Shown here: in pieces, positions 8,170 through 18,536 of the stretch
How the letters are laid out: each line of letters starts with the position of its first letter
Position numbering within the stretch: the first letter of the stretch is position 1
Origin: Desulfobacteraceae bacterium
GTDB lineage: Bacteria; Desulfobacterota; Desulfobacteria; Desulfobacterales; Desulfosalsimonadaceae
Direction: 5' to 3'
Length of the DNA: 51,232 bases
Assembly: GCA_003599885.1 (NCBI GenBank)
Contig: QZKW01000081.1
Coordinates: forward strand, 1-51,232
Position numbers and translations under genes: made by a program
The notes under the pieces: model-generated
Database searches by the model: none
What the model was told of the DNA's origin: nothing
Seen by the model: the letters and a program-made list of their open reading frames with translations, nothing else

Positions 8170-10281
8170 TCAGCACTTTAATTTTATTAAGAATTTTATA
8201 GTCCCAGCCACATCCAGAAGCATATTGCTGATCATTTCCATAGCGTATTGTTTAGGAAGAGCCTGTTGAAACTTACTGAGTCGGTATTCAGGTAATTTTT
8301 GTAATATCAGTTTAACTGTTTCGGAATCCTCCCAGTAATCTTTTTTACTCAAATTCCGGATCATTTTTTCTAGGGGCTCAAACGACGATCCATTACTTTC
8401 AATTTTAAGTTTAAAATTATCGGCAATAACTTTAAAATCGCACTGGATCTCTATGCCATATTTAAGGGTATGGTTAATTTGACCTCCTGCAAAAGTCCAC
8501 CATAGCGCGCGCTCGGGCTCCATTTGCAGATTAATCCCGGAACGCTTTAACAGTGGGCCAAGATCTTCCCTTATGTCTTTTAAGGAGTTACGTGAACGAT
8601 CATCTATGTATGATATCTCATCATCAGACGCGATGACCTCTTTTGCTTTTTGACAGATTACAAAGCCAAGTATTTGCGGAACAATCCCTCCCCAACTTGG
8701 ACGCTTTCCTCTTGGTGCGGGCTCTACACGGACGGTTCGATCACTATGGTTAATATGTACGACAGTCCAGGCCCTTCCGCTCAAAAGGAAGGAGCTCATT
8801 TCAGCAACAAGTTTGTCCACAAACATCTGCTCCAATGATCCCAGAACATACCCTGTATTCGTTTTAACTTTGTAGAGCTGGGGGCTTGTAAACACAGCGT
8901 AAAGTTCCATAAAATTTTTACGTCCGAAAATGCGCTCTGTCTCATCTCCTAATGACAACAGACCGCCAGACTTAAAAAGAAAGTCGTTTTCAATGAGATG
9001 ATCCAAGAGTGCATCAAACTCGGGTTTAATAATTCCTGATAAGTCTGGAACAATGTGAAGTGCTGCCCAACAACGTTCATCACTAATTGCCCCGAACTGA
9101 AGCGCAAGCGCAAACACCTGATGAACTAAAACCGGCCAGCATCGATTGTTTTGAGGGGCTGACTCAACCCAGTGTTCTTTTGCAAGCTCAACAATAGCGA
9201 CTGCCTGTAAAACAGCTTCAAACTCTTCACAAAAAAATGTTGTGTTTGATATTTGCCCTGGCCGCCTTCCGGTCCGTCCCAGACGTTGCAAGAATGATGA
9301 CACAGTTGAAGGCGCATTTGCCTGTAAAACAAGATCCAGATCCCCGACATCTATGCCGAGCTCCAATGTTGAAGTACATACAATACTGGTGTTTGATCCA
9401 TGATGGAAACGATCCTCGGCAGCCTTTCTCTCTTCGTGTGAAACAGAGCTGTGATGGACAAATACATCAGTGCCACCGCCCTGCATCTGTTCTGCAATTT
9501 TTTCAGCAAGAGAACGGCTCTGACAAAAAAACAGACTTTTTTTACCGTAAGCCTGCTTGCTCGCCTCCAGAGCAATACCGTTAATAGTTTCAGGAAGATA
9601 TATTTTGATGTTTTTTTTGGATTTTATCTTGGGGGGATCAACGACCTGGCCTTTTCTTTTTGAACTTCCCTGCAGCCAACTTAAGATGTAATCAGGATTT
9701 CCAACCGTCGCACTTAGCCCGATGCGCTGAACATCATTTTTTGTATTTTGTACAAGCCTTTCAAGAACAGACATTAAGTGGGCGCCTCTGTCAGTGCCTG
9801 CCAGGGCATGAACTTCATCAACGATTACTACCCTGAAATCTTTAAAAAGATTCAAGTGGGGGACTCGCGGGGACAGCAGCATGACTTCAAGAGATTCCGG
9901 TGTTGTCAGCAGAAGATCCGTGGGTGCTTTAAGGAATTTATTTTTTTGAGACTGTTTAACATCACCATGCCACATGAAGCATTTTAATCCGACCATTTCA
10001 GCGTATTCACCAATCCGACCGGACTGGTTGTTCAACAAAGCCTTGATAGGCGCGATATAAATCAATCCCACGTTTTCCGGTTCATTTTTCATGAGCTGCG
10101 TCAGCATGGGAAAAATAGCAGCTTCTGTCTTCCCTCCGGCTGTGGGGGCCAAAATAACAGCATTGTTCCCGTCAAGCAGAGCATGAGCGGCAAATTCCTG
10201 TACCGGACGTAATGAAGACCAACCCAGCCTTGAAACGATAGCATCCTGCAAACGAGGCTCAAATCTCTCAAAGGCATTCAT
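8170..10281 (-). CDS. brxHI: BREX type 6 helicase BrxHI
   Basis: 703-residue superfamily 2 helicase of the Lhr-like kind. The order is Walker A TAGGKT (residues ~47-52), DEVH (155-158), SAT (190-192) and motif VI QRLGRTGRR (332-340), followed by a ~350 residue C-terminal region. In BREX, BrxH proteins are predicted DNA/RNA helicases needed in some subtypes; the exact role is not known. It is the last gene of the operon, 3 bp after brxD. The combination with brxD and brxE is the mark of type 6 rather than type 1 or 5. All catalytic motifs are present and the length is normal, so the gene looks intact. Confidence 0.85.
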   Translation of the reverse strand: MNAFERFEPRLQDAIVSRLGWSSLRPVQEFAAHALLDGNNAVILAPTAGGKTEAAIFPMLTQLMKNEPENVGLIYIAPIKALLNNQSGRIGEYAEMVGLKCFMWHGDVKQSQKNKFLKAPTDLLLTTPESLEVMLLSPRVPHLNLFKDFRVVIVDEVHALAGTDRGAHLMSVLERLVQNTKNDVQRIGLSATVGNPDYILSWLQGSSKRKGQVVDPPKIKSKKNIKIYLPETINGIALEASKQAYGKKSLFFCQSRSLAEKIAEQMQGGGTDVFVHHSSVSHEERKAAEDRFHHGSNTSIVCTSTLELGIDVGDLDLVLQANAPSTVSSFLQRLGRTGRRPGQISNTTFFCEEFEAVLQAVAIVELAKEHWVESAPQNNRCWPVLVHQVFALALQFGAISDERCWAALHIVPDLSGIIKPEFDALLDHLIENDFLFKSGGLLSLGDETERIFGRKNFMELYAVFTSPQLYKVKTNTGYVLGSLEQMFVDKLVAEMSSFLLSGRAWTVVHINHSDRTVRVEPAPRGKRPSWGGIVPQILGFVICQKAKEVIASDDEISYIDDRSRNSLKDIREDLGPLLKRSGINLQMEPERALWWTFAGGQINHTLKYGIEIQCDFKVIADNFKLKIESNGSSFEPLEKMIRNLSKKDYWEDSETVKLILQKLPEYRLSKFQQALPKQYAMEMISNMLLDVAGTIKFLIKLKC

Positions 10282-10284
10282 GGT

Positions 10285-11604
10285 TTAAAATTCCAATATA
10301 TCATACCCTTTAACATCTTCTAGTTCGACATCATAAGGATCTTTGCCGGCAATCAGGCGCTGTTCGTCCTCATTAGGCTCTTTAGGAGCAAATCCTTCTG
10401 CTGCGATTGGATCAAACTCTTCATGTTCTTCAGCCAGGTCCATCACATCAACGAACTGCCTGAGAAATTGTCTGGGAACGACTCCGACATCCCCTTTGAA
10501 ACCTTCTGTGACTTTCTTAATCAGGCGATCGATAAACTCGATGCTGACTTTTTTTGATAACCTGATACGATCAGCTGTGGAATAGGTTTCGCGAAGCTTT
10601 ACCGCGACCTCCTTTAAACGCTCCTGATTAAAAGGCTTAAGCTCTAACTGAGGCTGTCTTAAATTGGAAAACCCGCCATGTGATAAAAACTGTATGCGAT
10701 CATGAAGCGGCTGAAGTCCGGCAACGCCTCTTCGGGTATCAAAAAATTCAGGAGTTCCCGTAAATATCCATAACAAGCCTTTGAATTGATTGGCCGCATC
10801 ACATATTTGACGAATACCGTTTAAAGATTTACCGCGCACATCACGGCGCATTCGAAGAATGGTTTCTGCCTCATCAATAACGATAACCAGCCCTTTGTAC
10901 CCGGCCGCCTTAATAATTTCTAAAATCCCGTGCAAATAATTCATGGCATCACGGCTGCTGATATCACCTTTAATCCCGGCTATTTTTTTTGCATTTGCTG
11001 CCACATTTTCACTGGCAGTCAACCATGATAATAGCGCTCCTGCCTCTGCGGGCTTGCCTTGTTGCTTTAATCTAAAAATCGCGCGCAGAACACGCCCCAT
11101 ATCTTCAGGCGCTTTTCCTCGTGTAAGAGAGGCCAGATCTTCATCCATTCGTTTTTGGACAATTTCATCAAAGTCAGGACTGTCTTCGTCTGCCCCGCCA
11201 TCAATAAGACCATCCTCAACACGAGCAATCCAGCGGTCCAAAATGTCCCCAAGTGCGCCTCTGTAACAGGAGCTGGTCCCAAGTTCTTGCAAAACCTTAC
11301 GATAAATATCATCGAATTTATGAAAATGGAGATCATTATCTGAGACGACAACAAAACTGGTCGCAAAACCTTTGGCCTGGGCATCAACGACAGCAAGACG
11401 AGACATAAACGTCTTGCCACAGCCGTATCCCCCGCGTAAAAACTTAAAAGCGCCTTCCCCGTCTTCAGCCAACTTAAGCTGACGTCTTAATTCGGATCTC
11501 GGCTTATCAATACCAACGGCAAAGGTTTCCAAACCCCGCTCGGGAACCACTCCAGAGCGTAAACGTTCAAACACATGCTCAATATCCTTTTCGCTTATAC
11601 CCAT
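10285..11604 (-). CDS. brxD: BREX ATP-binding protein BrxD
   Basis: 439-residue P-loop ATPase of the DUF2791 kind. Walker A is GGYGCGKT at 58-65 and Walker B is IVIDEAET at 241-248. The N-terminus (residues ~5-40) contains a RLRSGVVPERGLETFAVG stretch typical of BrxD. The family is specific to BREX types 2 and 6 and is thought to act with the helicase encoded next to it. The gene starts 38 bp after pglZ and ends 3 bp before brxHI, so the three are co-transcribed. No defect is visible. Confidence 0.88.
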   Translation of the reverse strand: MGISEKDIEHVFERLRSGVVPERGLETFAVGIDKPRSELRRQLKLAEDGEGAFKFLRGGYGCGKTFMSRLAVVDAQAKGFATSFVVVSDNDLHFHKFDDIYRKVLQELGTSSCYRGALGDILDRWIARVEDGLIDGGADEDSPDFDEIVQKRMDEDLASLTRGKAPEDMGRVLRAIFRLKQQGKPAEAGALLSWLTASENVAANAKKIAGIKGDISSRDAMNYLHGILEIIKAAGYKGLVIVIDEAETILRMRRDVRGKSLNGIRQICDAANQFKGLLWIFTGTPEFFDTRRGVAGLQPLHDRIQFLSHGGFSNLRQPQLELKPFNQERLKEVAVKLRETYSTADRIRLSKKVSIEFIDRLIKKVTEGFKGDVGVVPRQFLRQFVDVMDLAEEHEEFDPIAAEGFAPKEPNEDEQRLIAGKDPYDVELEDVKGYDILEF

Positions 11605-11642
11605 TTTTCTTACCCTAAGTATGCATTATCAATTCAGACAAA

Positions 11643-14504
11643 TTATTCCTTAACATATCGTTTCCCGCTGTTATGCGTCTCAATTTTTACTGAAAACGGC
11701 ACCTTGCTTAAATGTGTTTCAAAAGAAAGGGCGAATTTCCTTACCTTTCGTGGTGATCCAAGTATCTGATTGAGTTCGGACTCGGTAATTGAGCCATGTT
11801 CATCAAGATGCATAAAAACGGTGCCGACCGCTTCGTCTTCAAAATTGTTACTCCAGGTCTGATCATCGGCAGAAACATCACGCCCAGCAGACTCATCATC
11901 CTGCACCGTACCTGCAACATTAAAATAAGTGTTCACGATTTCCGGTATCACATTTTCAACCCCGTCCGGATGGAAAACCTCCAGCCTTACTCGTTCATCG
12001 CGAGGGCCTGACAGATCAAAAAGGACTTCAACCGGTTTGTTATCCACAAGAACGCCAAACACCTGATTATTAAGATTTACGCCGCCCGCTTCTTTGATGG
12101 ATACCTTCACGTCTGATCGTTCTGCAACACGCAACGAAAGATTGATGCTCTGTGTTCCGGCAATATTTAATTGAGAATTGGCGGCCACGCCCACACTTAC
12201 ACGAATTCGACTGTAGCCAAGTATTTCCGGCAACACTTCTGCCTTAATCACATAACTTGAATCGGAAACAGTGGGTGCAAACCTGTGAGATACCGTCAGA
12301 ACCGGTATAATACGTTCCTGCAAACTGTTTCCACCGTGCACGAATGTTGCCCTGGGCTTCCCCGTTGCAAAGATAGCTGTATCTTTTCGAAAAAGAAGAT
12401 ATCCTTCTTGGCCTTCATAACCAAGGGAACTTAAGGATACATTTGTCATTCCTTCTTCACGACGGGGTTCAGTGCTCAACACATACCGACGGTTAGGATC
12501 TCTTTTGCTTCCGTAAGGCTTTTCTTTTGTTGTTTGGTCCTGAAGTAAAAACCCATGATCTGCGGAAAAAACAAACTCTGAAATTCCAATATTTTTAAGT
12601 TGTGTCCATGCCGTCTTGATCTGTCGCAGCCACGTTTCAAAACTGGCCAGACCGACGTTGGCTTCACCGGCATCATCGATTTCTTTTCCATAAACCACGA
12701 TTAGGTTTGAACCTGTAATACCTTTTTTGAGACTGGCACTCGAACGATTGCAAATATCATTTATTGGAAAACCGCGAGCCTTTTTTCTTCCGGAGCTGAT
12801 GTTATCAAGGCTTTTGTCTCCCATGGCCCGTATCCGTTCATCGGGCTTGTGGACGGTATATTCCCCAGTTTTAAATCCATTAAATCCCGTTCCTCCAGCC
12901 AATACCAGCTTTCCGTTTTTCACTACAGGCGCCAACACATTCATCCCAACAGATGTGACGCTGGGCAATTCGCAATAACGCCCTTTCAGATTTACCGTGG
13001 TTCCCGGGCCTTCCAAATCTTTTACAAGTTCAGCAGCCATTTCAAAGCGAAAAGCATCAATGAGAAAATAAGCTACTTTTTCATTTTGCTGGATCAAAGG
13101 ATGTACGATTTGATCGTACAAATTACGCTGCTGAAGATGACTTTGGGGAGTAAAGCCGTCTTTGTCGCAAATATCGGCAAAATCGATACCCAATGCATCA
13201 GCCCACTTGCGATATAATTGACGCAAGAGATCAGCAGCTGCAAGTAACTGGGTAAAATGCGGCAGCTTTGAATCCAGCAGATTGAGTCGTTGTTGTTCAA
13301 ACCATCGGTGAGCTTTGTCAACCTGATATCCCTCACTGGTATAGTAATCCAGAGCTGCTTCAAGATTCTTCAGTTTTTTTAATGGGTGGGATGATTTTTC
13401 CAGTTCTTCTCCCAGTTTTGCTGCATCAGCCACAAGCGTCCACACAAGTCTTCGTGTCGGTTCCTGCTTTAACCAGAAAGAGCCTGAACCAAGCCTAACA
13501 TCAGCCCAGTTAAGCGCTTGAATCCAATTCTCATTCAATAATGCCCGAACCGCCCCTTCCAGAATCCGTTCCTCTTCTTTTTTAAACGTATCTACCTGGC
13601 CCAGATCTTCCGGAGCGATGGCTTCAAGTTCCTCTTCAAGATGGGATTCTGTTAATTCAGCATACAGGATGTATACATTGGGATGTGTATCCCTTAAATA
13701 TGTAACCAGTCGGATACATGTTTTTCTTAATGGATCTGATAGAGTTTTAATGGAATTCAGATGTCCCAGATAAGGCGAACGTTTCAGATCATGAACATAT
13801 TCAACGCACATTAACCATGCGGCAAATATATCGCCGGTATCTGAAAAACTGGGTTCATCGGAGCTGCTATAAAAATATATAAAATCGGTATTTAAACCTG
13901 TGTGCCGGTATAGGTGATCAATCAAAATGGACAGTGATTCTTTATCAAAAAATTTCTCCTGCAATTTTTTTTCGTTGCACAGGAGGCCTTCTACCACCCA
14001 CTCAAGGGTTAAACTTTCTAAAAATCCTGTAAGGCCCTCCTTTGCATTAATGCTTGCCTCTTTAAGCCAAGCGTCCGCAGATTCGAGTTTTTTCCCCTCA
14101 TCCGAGTTAAGAAACGCTTCGATTTTATCCGGCTCAGTCCTACCGGTTGCCGCCTCTCTTATCAACGTGTCCAAAGCTCTTCGATACCGATAGCCAGAAG
14201 AATATAATTCAAGAACCGGCGTTTTGCGGACGGACTCTTCAGTGTGCCCAGGCATATGAATTAAAATCGGCTCCTGATCAAGCCCGTTTTCATAACCTTC
14301 CAGTGCAAACATCATCTCAAGAAAGCTTCCGCGAAACGAAACCACCGGAAAAGGAAAATCTTTTGCCATATACCGTTCAGCCAGCGAATCCACATATTCG
14401 GAATAAACGGCATGTTTATCCAACCAGACCACAATGCCTCTTTGACGGAGTTCCCGCTTAACATCCTCTTCAAGCAGAGCAGTGATGGGACCTATTTTGC
14501 TCAT
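11643..14504 (-). CDS. pglZ: BREX alkaline-phosphatase-fold protein PglZ
   Basis: 953 residues, with a long helical N-terminal half and the PglZ domain from about 470 to 700. Metal-site residues are visible as FLIDAFRFE (D483) and FSADHGF (D649, H650), with ELPSVTSVGMN (residues 512-522) at the conserved first loop. PglZ proteins are core to every BREX subtype and resemble alkaline phosphatases, with metal-dependent nuclease or phosphodiesterase activity reported for relatives. The start ATG overlaps the pglX stop by 4 bp, implying coupled translation. The C-terminal ~200 residues are beta-rich and less conserved. Intact as far as can be seen. Confidence 0.9.
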   Translation of the reverse strand: MSKIGPITALLEEDVKRELRQRGIVVWLDKHAVYSEYVDSLAERYMAKDFPFPVVSFRGSFLEMMFALEGYENGLDQEPILIHMPGHTEESVRKTPVLELYSSGYRYRRALDTLIREAATGRTEPDKIEAFLNSDEGKKLESADAWLKEASINAKEGLTGFLESLTLEWVVEGLLCNEKKLQEKFFDKESLSILIDHLYRHTGLNTDFIYFYSSSDEPSFSDTGDIFAAWLMCVEYVHDLKRSPYLGHLNSIKTLSDPLRKTCIRLVTYLRDTHPNVYILYAELTESHLEEELEAIAPEDLGQVDTFKKEEERILEGAVRALLNENWIQALNWADVRLGSGSFWLKQEPTRRLVWTLVADAAKLGEELEKSSHPLKKLKNLEAALDYYTSEGYQVDKAHRWFEQQRLNLLDSKLPHFTQLLAAADLLRQLYRKWADALGIDFADICDKDGFTPQSHLQQRNLYDQIVHPLIQQNEKVAYFLIDAFRFEMAAELVKDLEGPGTTVNLKGRYCELPSVTSVGMNVLAPVVKNGKLVLAGGTGFNGFKTGEYTVHKPDERIRAMGDKSLDNISSGRKKARGFPINDICNRSSASLKKGITGSNLIVVYGKEIDDAGEANVGLASFETWLRQIKTAWTQLKNIGISEFVFSADHGFLLQDQTTKEKPYGSKRDPNRRYVLSTEPRREEGMTNVSLSSLGYEGQEGYLLFRKDTAIFATGKPRATFVHGGNSLQERIIPVLTVSHRFAPTVSDSSYVIKAEVLPEILGYSRIRVSVGVAANSQLNIAGTQSINLSLRVAERSDVKVSIKEAGGVNLNNQVFGVLVDNKPVEVLFDLSGPRDERVRLEVFHPDGVENVIPEIVNTYFNVAGTVQDDESAGRDVSADDQTWSNNFEDEAVGTVFMHLDEHGSITESELNQILGSPRKVRKFALSFETHLSKVPFSVKIETHNSGKRYVKE

Positions 14505-17500
14505 GACGACTCACCTCCATCAGCAAAAGGCAGGCTTAGGTTATCTTGTTGCTTATCAAATGGATCTGAATCGTTTTTGTACTTTTTTTTCCGTCGCTTT
14601 AATTCATTTTTGACAAGCTTTTTTACAATTTTCGGATTTTCTTTTTCAAAATCAGCCCGTAATTGATCCGAATCCTTTTCGTCTATTGTAAAATCAAGGG
14701 CAATTTCATCCTTGAGTCTTAATTCCCATTGATATGCCTTTTCCGGATGAAATTTCCAAAAACAACCATGCGCCACGGCCAGGGAAGGATCTTTTTTACA
14801 CTTGTCATCCAGACGTTTCGGGAAATATCTTGCCGTCAGATGCGCCCAGTCATAATCTTTTCGACCTTTTGCCACGCAAAGTTCCGACCACCAGGTTCTG
14901 GGTTGTTTCCATTGGGGTTCCAAGAGCGGCCAGAGCGCGGCACTATTGATCATCACCCCATCGTCCAAATCCATTTTAAAATGGGCACTTGTCTCACGCG
15001 GCGGATCGATTGGCTTTGCTGGGGGTGGCCCCTGTTCGGCGCATTGTCTCACTATATTGATAAATTCCGTTAATTCGTCATAAAAGGACTTGGCTTCCAC
15101 AAACCGATTTTCAGAATTCGTCTGGCTTTTTTTATCGCCCTTTTTTCGAGACTCTAAAAGATCCTTCATTTCACCGTCAATCTGGTTTAACTCCGGGATA
15201 AGATATTCAGCCAACAGCGTCTTTAATGTATCGTCCGCCCAACGATGAATACTGATATAGGCTACAAAATTCTTCTTTTGGGATGACAGCGGAAAATAGA
15301 TGGGACGTTTTTCATACATATCCAGATGCACATCTGTAAAAAAAGAATGCATCAGCCATTTTTTTAAGGTTACTCCCGCGGCAATGTCACTGCCATTTTC
15401 CTCCCATGAGGATTTGAGTCCCTGGCATGCCGGATGCCTTAAACTGTCTTTATCCGATCTGGCAGACAAATATAAAATGCCGGCCGGTAAAGCCGTATCC
15501 GGAGCAATATTTAAAATACCTTCACCGCTCGCACCGAAACGACCTAAAACAATGCCGATTGCATAGGATAAATAAACCGTTTTATTTGGTTCTTCATAAT
15601 TAGGATTATACTCTAGTAAAGGTGATCCGTTTGGTCGATTAACTGATTTTTGTGCCCATTTCTGGGCGTATTTCCAAGCAGAAGGGCCGGGCTGCTTAAA
15701 TTCAATGGAAGTTTCTCGAGCTTCTTCTTGTTCAGAAAATGTTTCATCAAGTTCACCAAAAATAATATCAGATGATTCTATATTGAATAGAGCTAGACGA
15801 TTAATATCACCTACCTGAAAGTTTATTGTTGGATTCAATGCGGTAATGACCTTAGTCGTAATTTCACTATTCATTAAACAGACTGTATTAAAGACATCTA
15901 TCGGAAATACAGCCGAACCTGATACGTCAAAGATACTTTGAAATCGCATTAATCTTGCTAAAAAAGTTGAACCAATTGTGGAGTATGATATTCCTTGACG
16001 GAAAAAAAATGATTCACTGGGTATCCGTTTTGAATAAGATGAATATTTTATTTCATGAAATACTTTATGTTCAAGACCATTCCGACTCCAATTTATAATT
16101 GTAGAGAAGGTATCAAACCATTTACGACCTACCGCACCTTTAATGTAAGGGACCCATTTAATGTCTTTGAGAGACTCTATCGTTGAATTAAATAATTGTG
16201 CAGTAATGTCTAAATTAATCACTTCCCAAAAAAATCTTAAAAACCGAGGATTATTTGATGTGGCCATACCTTGCCTTACCTCAGTTTCGTCACCTAATTT
16301 TGGAGTTTTTTCATACTGCTGGACAAATTCCTCATCCCACCAATAGATGAAGGGATGCCCCTGAATAGCTTTAAAAGTTTTGAGTAGACAAATATAATAT
16401 CCATATGGCGCAATAAGGCCTGAAATATTTCTAAAAATCTGTTTAACATCTCGAACAATTAATTTATATTTAACTGGCTGCAAAAATAGTGTCTCTCTAT
16501 CATTTTGGGATGTGTTTGCGATTATACACATTGCGACCGAAACATCCCTCATTTCAGGGAAAGCACCAAAGTGAAGATCAGCAATAGAGTATAGATATTT
16601 CTGATCTTCTATATAATACCGTAGATTTTCATAATCTTTAATAAACATCCACCCACGCATTGTTACCATCGCAGACAAACCGAAAGATTTTGTCAGTTCA
16701 ATACCTCGCTTTAAAAAAACCGCATAAAGGTCAGCTTTCCCTTCCGGATAGTATGCATCAATATATTGTTTATCTGCAATTTTACCGCCGCCCAAATACG
16801 GCGGGTTTGCAACCACCAGATCATACTGTCCCTGTTTGACAAGACGGATAAACCGGACCCCGGCAGCCAGTTGTTCTCCACGCATCCGCAATCCTAGATC
16901 ATGTCCGCTGGTGCATTTATCCAGAAACTTATCAAGCTGCTCCAGAAAAGAGACCTTTGCCTGATCAAATGTCAGCAGTGTTTGTTCCGGCTGACGTGTT
17001 TCCCAAAGTTTTCTCTGAATATGAGGGCTATGCGGGTCCGTTCGTTTCAACCCGCCAATGCGTTCATGTTCCCTGATTGCCTCATCCACACATTCATCGA
17101 CTTTAAGCAGGCTGCCCAGATGATCTGCGCCTTTTAATGCATGTAAGATCTTTTCCGTGAGATCTTCAGGAATGCCTGTGGCAAGTTCCACTTCTTGCTT
17201 GAGTTCATATATTGCAGGATCATCATCCGGCAGTGAAGCCAGCCCTAAGTTGGATGCGACCAGATTGATTATTTTGGGAGAAGCAGTTTTACAGAATGAT
17301 TTTGCTTTTATCATCAAAGCAGCAGCGGCGATCTGGACGGCTCGTGGATCGAGGTCCACGCCATGCAGGTTATTTTCAATAATCTGTTCAGCGATCTGTC
17401 TGTCCGTCCAGGTTTCTTTTTTATGGTGTGCTTCTTCACGGTAAAAATTAATCAGCAAGTCAAACGCCAGAATCAGAAAATGCCCTGACCCAACTGCCGG

Positions 17501-18508
17501 GTCCAATATTTTAAGTTCGGTTATGGAATCCGGAACTGAATCTATAAAAGCTTCAGGCAGAGGCTGTTTTACCCAATATTTCCATTTCTGCTCCTGATCA
17601 CTTTCAATCGGCATGATGGCTTCAGGAGGAATTTCTCCGGAATTTCTTTTGGTGCGCCACTCCTGTCTGCGTTTTTCAAGGGCAGCCAGCGTACCATCGG
17701 ATTGCGCCCGGCATGTCCATCCGTTTTTTTCGCATATGGCCAGCCATTGGTTATTCAAACTGTTTTGAAGTAACCATTCCACCATATACCGTTCAGTGAA
17801 AAGCTGGGTTTTTGCCGCGATCTCATGTTTCTCAATTTTTCCCTGATTAGCGACTTTTTGGTCAAGCGCTTCGCGTTCTTTATCATTCCAGAACTGATAT
17901 ACCCAGCCACAGGTGGTGTCATCCGCCCAGACGCTATCTAAATCCTTATCGTCAAATGCTTCGATCACAGCCCTGATCGTTACTGCCGGAACAGGAAAGA
18001 GTTCCGATATCCCCATATCACCAAAAAGTCCTGGCAAATCCACGGCAAGCTCATTGAATAATAATTTTAAAAGGGTCTCAAACCCTTCAGTTTCATCTTT
18101 GAGCAGTGCCGGTGCAAACTCCCGGAACTCCCGATATCCTGAGCTCATTAAACCGCCGGTTACCACAGCGGGTCTAATAAGGCCAATGGCCTCCATATAC
18201 CGAATGACCACTATACGGTTTAAAAAAGTGGCTGCTGCTAACTTAACAGCAGTCTGATAATGCCGGCCCCTTGCCTGTGAATGCGTCTCTTTTTTACCTC
18301 TGGACTCACTTCTCGCCTGTTCATCCAACCAAGCTTCCAGCCGTTGGCGCTTTACATTAACTAATTCATTTAAATCTGCTTTTCCTATGGGCATGGAAAA
18401 CCGATAAAAACTATCGGCAGCATTATGAAAATCGTTTAACAGTCTTTCTCGAAGCTTTTCGATGGTAGCAGACAGCTTCGATTTGGCTTCCGGGGTCATT
18501 GAAGTCAT
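14501..18508 (-). CDS. pglX: BREX adenine-specific DNA methyltransferase PglX
   Basis: 1335 residues. The S-adenosylmethionine motif is LDPAVGSGHF (335-344) and the catalytic motif is NPPY (568-571), the pattern of N6-adenine methyltransferases. PglX marks host DNA at a short asymmetric site and supplies BREX specificity. The segment at about 15600-16650 (residues ~620-970), just after NPPY, is much poorer in G+C (near 30% in sampled lines) than the flanks (near 50%). This fits exchange of the target-recognition part. The gene runs through without a break, so methylation should be active. It lies 28 bp after brxC and overlaps pglZ by 4 bp. Confidence 0.92.
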   Translation of the reverse strand: MTSMTPEAKSKLSATIEKLRERLLNDFHNAADSFYRFSMPIGKADLNELVNVKRQRLEAWLDEQARSESRGKKETHSQARGRHYQTAVKLAAATFLNRIVVIRYMEAIGLIRPAVVTGGLMSSGYREFREFAPALLKDETEGFETLLKLLFNELAVDLPGLFGDMGISELFPVPAVTIRAVIEAFDDKDLDSVWADDTTCGWVYQFWNDKEREALDQKVANQGKIEKHEIAAKTQLFTERYMVEWLLQNSLNNQWLAICEKNGWTCRAQSDGTLAALEKRRQEWRTKRNSGEIPPEAIMPIESDQEQKWKYWVKQPLPEAFIDSVPDSITELKILDPAVGSGHFLILAFDLLINFYREEAHHKKETWTDRQIAEQIIENNLHGVDLDPRAVQIAAAALMIKAKSFCKTASPKIINLVASNLGLASLPDDDPAIYELKQEVELATGIPEDLTEKILHALKGADHLGSLLKVDECVDEAIREHERIGGLKRTDPHSPHIQRKLWETRQPEQTLLTFDQAKVSFLEQLDKFLDKCTSGHDLGLRMRGEQLAAGVRFIRLVKQGQYDLVVANPPYLGGGKIADKQYIDAYYPEGKADLYAVFLKRGIELTKSFGLSAMVTMRGWMFIKDYENLRYYIEDQKYLYSIADLHFGAFPEMRDVSVAMCIIANTSQNDRETLFLQPVKYKLIVRDVKQIFRNISGLIAPYGYYICLLKTFKAIQGHPFIYWWDEEFVQQYEKTPKLGDETEVRQGMATSNNPRFLRFFWEVINLDITAQLFNSTIESLKDIKWVPYIKGAVGRKWFDTFSTIINWSRNGLEHKVFHEIKYSSYSKRIPSESFFFRQGISYSTIGSTFLARLMRFQSIFDVSGSAVFPIDVFNTVCLMNSEITTKVITALNPTINFQVGDINRLALFNIESSDIIFGELDETFSEQEEARETSIEFKQPGPSAWKYAQKWAQKSVNRPNGSPLLEYNPNYEEPNKTVYLSYAIGIVLGRFGASGEGILNIAPDTALPAGILYLSARSDKDSLRHPACQGLKSSWEENGSDIAAGVTLKKWLMHSFFTDVHLDMYEKRPIYFPLSSQKKNFVAYISIHRWADDTLKTLLAEYLIPELNQIDGEMKDLLESRKKGDKKSQTNSENRFVEAKSFYDELTEFINIVRQCAEQGPPPAKPIDPPRETSAHFKMDLDDGVMINSAALWPLLEPQWKQPRTWWSELCVAKGRKDYDWAHLTARYFPKRLDDKCKKDPSLAVAHGCFWKFHPEKAYQWELRLKDEIALDFTIDEKDSDQLRADFEKENPKIVKKLVKNELKRRKKKYKNDSDPFDKQQDNLSLPFADGGESS

Positions 18509-18536
18509 AGGATATTTCTCTTTTTTACTGAGCAGT

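Noticed and set aside
15990-16010. Run of eight A residues within pglX as a phase-variation switch
   Set aside because: A single A8 in an AT-rich segment is not unusual and the frame is intact; no long G or repeat tract as in known phase-variable pglX genes.
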